From NCBI GenBank assembly GCA_016203755.1, contig JACQMD010000068.1:1-15058 (forward strand): a stretch of DNA of 15,058 nt. Reading direction: 5' to 3'. Positions 14,123-15,058 of this stretch are shown here, piece by piece. The position numbers and the translations under genes are program-made. Below the pieces are notes generated by a model. The model saw nothing but the letters and a program-made list of their open reading frames with translations. It was not told the origin of the DNA and did not search any database. Within the stretch, counting starts at the first letter, position 1. Each line of letters begins with the position of its first letter. Source of the stretch: Candidatus Roizmanbacteria bacterium. Its GTDB lineage: Bacteria; Patescibacteriota; Microgenomatia; GCA-001788215; 2-01-FULL-40-14.

Positions 14123-14128
14123 ATTATA
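14123..14128 (-). promoter_or_regulatory. -10 promoter of the large membrane orphan gene
   Basis: A consensus TATAAT on the minus strand is followed by six bases and the ATG at 14116, predicting a leaderless message. The plus-strand -10 box of the HAD gene is 29 bases away, so RNA polymerase footprints for the two directions would overlap. Confidence 0.6.
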
Positions 14129-14154
14129 CAACAGGAACTGCTAAGTTCATACTG

Positions 14155-14163
14155 TGATACAAT
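14155..14163 (+). promoter_or_regulatory. Extended -10 promoter of the HAD phosphatase gene
   Basis: TGATACAAT is followed by six bases and the ATG at 14170. It has the same geometry as the promoters at 3109 and 8618 and again implies a leaderless message. Confidence 0.6.
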
Positions 14164-14169
14164 TTCTGC

Positions 14170-14685
14170 ATGAACGTATTATTTATAGATCGGGATGGGA
14201 CAATTATTGATGAACCGCCGGACGGGAAAGTGGATAGTCTTGAGAAATTTAAATTAAAACCGTTTGTTTTGAATTCACTCAAGACTCTTCAAGATCATGG
14301 TTATATATTGGTTATGGTAACAAACCAACCAACTCTCGGAACCGAATCATTTTCCTATGCATCCTTTGAAGTTCCACATAACAAACTCATGAAGCTTTTC
14401 AAAAAAGAAGGCATACAATTCAGAGAAGTTTTTATATGTCCGCATACACTTGAGGACAACTGTAGCTGTCGTAAACCAAAAACAGGATTGGTTGATGAGT
14501 TTTTGAAAAATAACACAATTGATAAGGATCGATCATATGTTGTTGGCGACCGGATAACAGATGTTGAGCTTGCGGAAAACATCGGATGCAAAAGTATTCA
14601 CGTATCGAGTAAAAAGATTAGCAATGCAACATATATGGCAGAGGATTGGAAGGAGATTACAAAGTATATACTTAAGGGTAGTTGA
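14170..14685 (+). CDS. Standalone histidinol-phosphatase-type HAD phosphatase (HisB N-terminal domain-like)
   Basis: A 171-residue HAD-superfamily phosphatase matching the N-terminal domain of enterobacterial HisB, which dephosphorylates histidinol phosphate. Motif I is FIDRDGTIIDEPP (nucleophile Asp7, acid Asp9), motif II is MVTNQ (Thr51), and Lys102 in CRKPKTG and Asp127 in VVGDRITD complete the site. The HisB/GmhB zinc loop is present: Cys90, His92, Cys98 and Cys100 in CPHTLEDNCSC. VDSLEKF near the start and GTESF...FEVPHN after motif II are HisB-like rather than GmhB-like. No HisB dehydratase domain follows and no other his genes are near, so the substrate may be another phosphate ester such as a sugar phosphate. 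It lies between a promoter shared divergently with the membrane orphan and an insertion sequence, so horizontal acquisition is plausible. Confidence 0.85.
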   Translation: MNVLFIDRDGTIIDEPPDGKVDSLEKFKLKPFVLNSLKTLQDHGYILVMVTNQPTLGTESFSYASFEVPHNKLMKLFKKEGIQFREVFICPHTLEDNCSCRKPKTGLVDEFLKNNTIDKDRSYVVGDRITDVELAENIGCKSIHVSSKKISNATYMAEDWKEITKYILKGS

Positions 14686-14803
14686 ATGGAGTCGATGCCT
14701 ACAACCCTTACCAAAATTGTTTTTCAGTTTATATCACTTAGGAACGAGTTGGAACTGTCCTTTGTATCGCTCAAATATCACTCTAAATATATCAAAGGCA
14801 CTA

Positions 14804-14831
14804 GACTAGAATAGCTTATGCTAAACTAGTC
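14804..14831. repeat. Interrupted palindrome ahead of the transposase
   Basis: GACTAG (14804-14809) pairs with CTAGTC (14826-14831), and TAGC (14812-14815) with GCTA (14820-14823), around a TTAT loop. Only an AA/AA bulge breaks the symmetry. It may be a transposase-binding or promoter-control site at the IS end. Confidence 0.6.
14819..14827 (+). promoter_or_regulatory. Possible extended -10 of the transposase gene
   Basis: TGCTAAACT is followed by seven bases and the ATG at 14835, similar to the leaderless pattern elsewhere. It overlaps the right arm of the palindrome, which could serve autoregulation. Confidence 0.3.
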
Positions 14832-14834
14832 AAT

Positions 14835-15058
14835 ATGCTTGTCAAATCAAGTAAACTAAGCGATTACAAGATTAAAAAACTGATCTGGTACTTTTGTGTT
14901 GATATTGATGCCAGTAACACAAGTCTTGTAGTAGGACTTCATAGAAATACGGTTAATCGGTTTTATCTGTTGTTTCGATGGTTGATCTATCAGGAACAGA
15001 TGAGACAATTCTACCAGATGGTGAAAGGTATTGCTGAATGTGATGAGTCCTACTTTGG
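14835..15058 (+). CDS. IS1595-family (IS1016-type) transposase, N-terminal fragment
   Basis: Seventy-four codons are visible before the window ends. The N-terminus has a helix-turn-helix-like region (KLIWYFCVDIDASNTSLVVG, then LHRNTVNRFYLLFRWLIYQ), which matches the start of IS1016-type transposases, including the hydrophobic LIYQ. It is followed by ECDESYFG (residues 68-75), the first catalytic Asp motif of the ISXO2-like DDE domain. The zinc-ribbon extension found in some IS1595 members is absent, as is usual for the IS1016 group. The frame is open to the edge, so nothing indicates decay. It follows the HAD phosphatase gene by 149 bases. Confidence 0.85.
   Translation, partial: MLVKSSKLSDYKIKKLIWYFCVDIDASNTSLVVGLHRNTVNRFYLLFRWLIYQEQMRQFYQMVKGIAECDESYF

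Larger units (their letters stand above)
14797..15058 (+). mobile_element. Insertion sequence of the IS1595 family, IS1016 type (left part only)
   Basis: The element runs off the right edge. The left boundary is a guess: IS1595 elements usually begin with GG, and GGCACTAG at 14797 precedes a palindrome and the transposase start. The right inverted repeat and the target duplication are outside the window, so the end cannot be verified. Confidence 0.55.

Noticed and set aside
14561..14809. Plus-strand ORF downstream of and overlapping the HAD gene
   Set aside because: It overlaps the phosphatase in another frame, lacks recognisable features and runs into the probable IS end.
1..15058. CRISPR array or defence island
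   Set aside because: No regularly spaced direct repeats, cas genes or recognisable defence genes were seen on either strand.

Overview
The window looks like part of a genome from the Candidate Phyla Radiation (Patescibacteria), most likely the Microgenomates side. This is an inference. It rests on moderate GC, short intergenic gaps, many lineage-orphan membrane or secreted proteins, a Thr-Pro-rich surface protein, a standalone CAP-domain protein, tRNA genes without encoded CCA, and no recognisable biosynthetic operon. No 16S rRNA or ribosomal protein gene is present to settle it.

Layout. A RuvB gene open at the left edge (1-1020, +) converges on a two-gene minus-strand unit. That unit encodes a 622-residue sigma-like protein (1234-3102) with a degenerate helicase lobe at its N-terminus and an alpha-CTD-like C-terminus, and an overlapping 67-residue membrane protein (1034-1237). 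Next come a small two-helix membrane protein (3270-3593), a CheR-like methyltransferase (3642-4580) whose last codons lie inside a tRNA-Lys gene on the other strand, and a secreted beta-helix protein with a Pro/Thr tail (4687-6693, -). A plus-strand block follows: exported SNase-type nuclease (6909-7526), SDR gene with a damaged cofactor loop (7499-8431) and an orphan protein (8633-9448). It is closed by tRNA-Arg(TCG) and its terminator on the minus strand. Divergent from the tRNA is a unit encoding a TIM-barrel-like protein and an anchored CAP protein (9684-11316), then an anchored orphan plus Maf pyrophosphatase (11378-12465). A 526-residue membrane orphan (12536-14116, -) shares a divergent promoter region with a standalone HisB-N-type HAD phosphatase (14170-14685). 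The window ends in the 5' part of an IS1016-type (IS1595 family) transposase.

Expression. Several first genes have a -10 hexamer, often the extended form TGnTATAAT, exactly or nearly six bases before the ATG. Transcription would then start at or next to the start codon, giving leaderless mRNAs. This pattern was used to choose starts. The two tRNA genes instead have -35 and -10 boxes 17 bases apart. One internal operon gene (CAP) has a Shine-Dalgarno-like GAGGGAG.

How the genes relate. There is no single pathway. RuvB and Maf are housekeeping. The beta-helix protein, nuclease, CAP protein and small membrane proteins form a cell-surface set that would suit scavenging or contact with other cells, as expected for a reduced, host-associated cell; this is inference. 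The most unusual item is the helicase-remnant/sigma/alpha-CTD-like fusion with its coupled membrane protein.

No gene-free stretch exceeds 300 bases. The longest are 6694-6908 (two promoters and one doubtful 46-codon ORF), 8432-8632 (one promoter at its right end, nothing else seen) and 14686-14834 (a palindrome and the probable left end of the insertion sequence).
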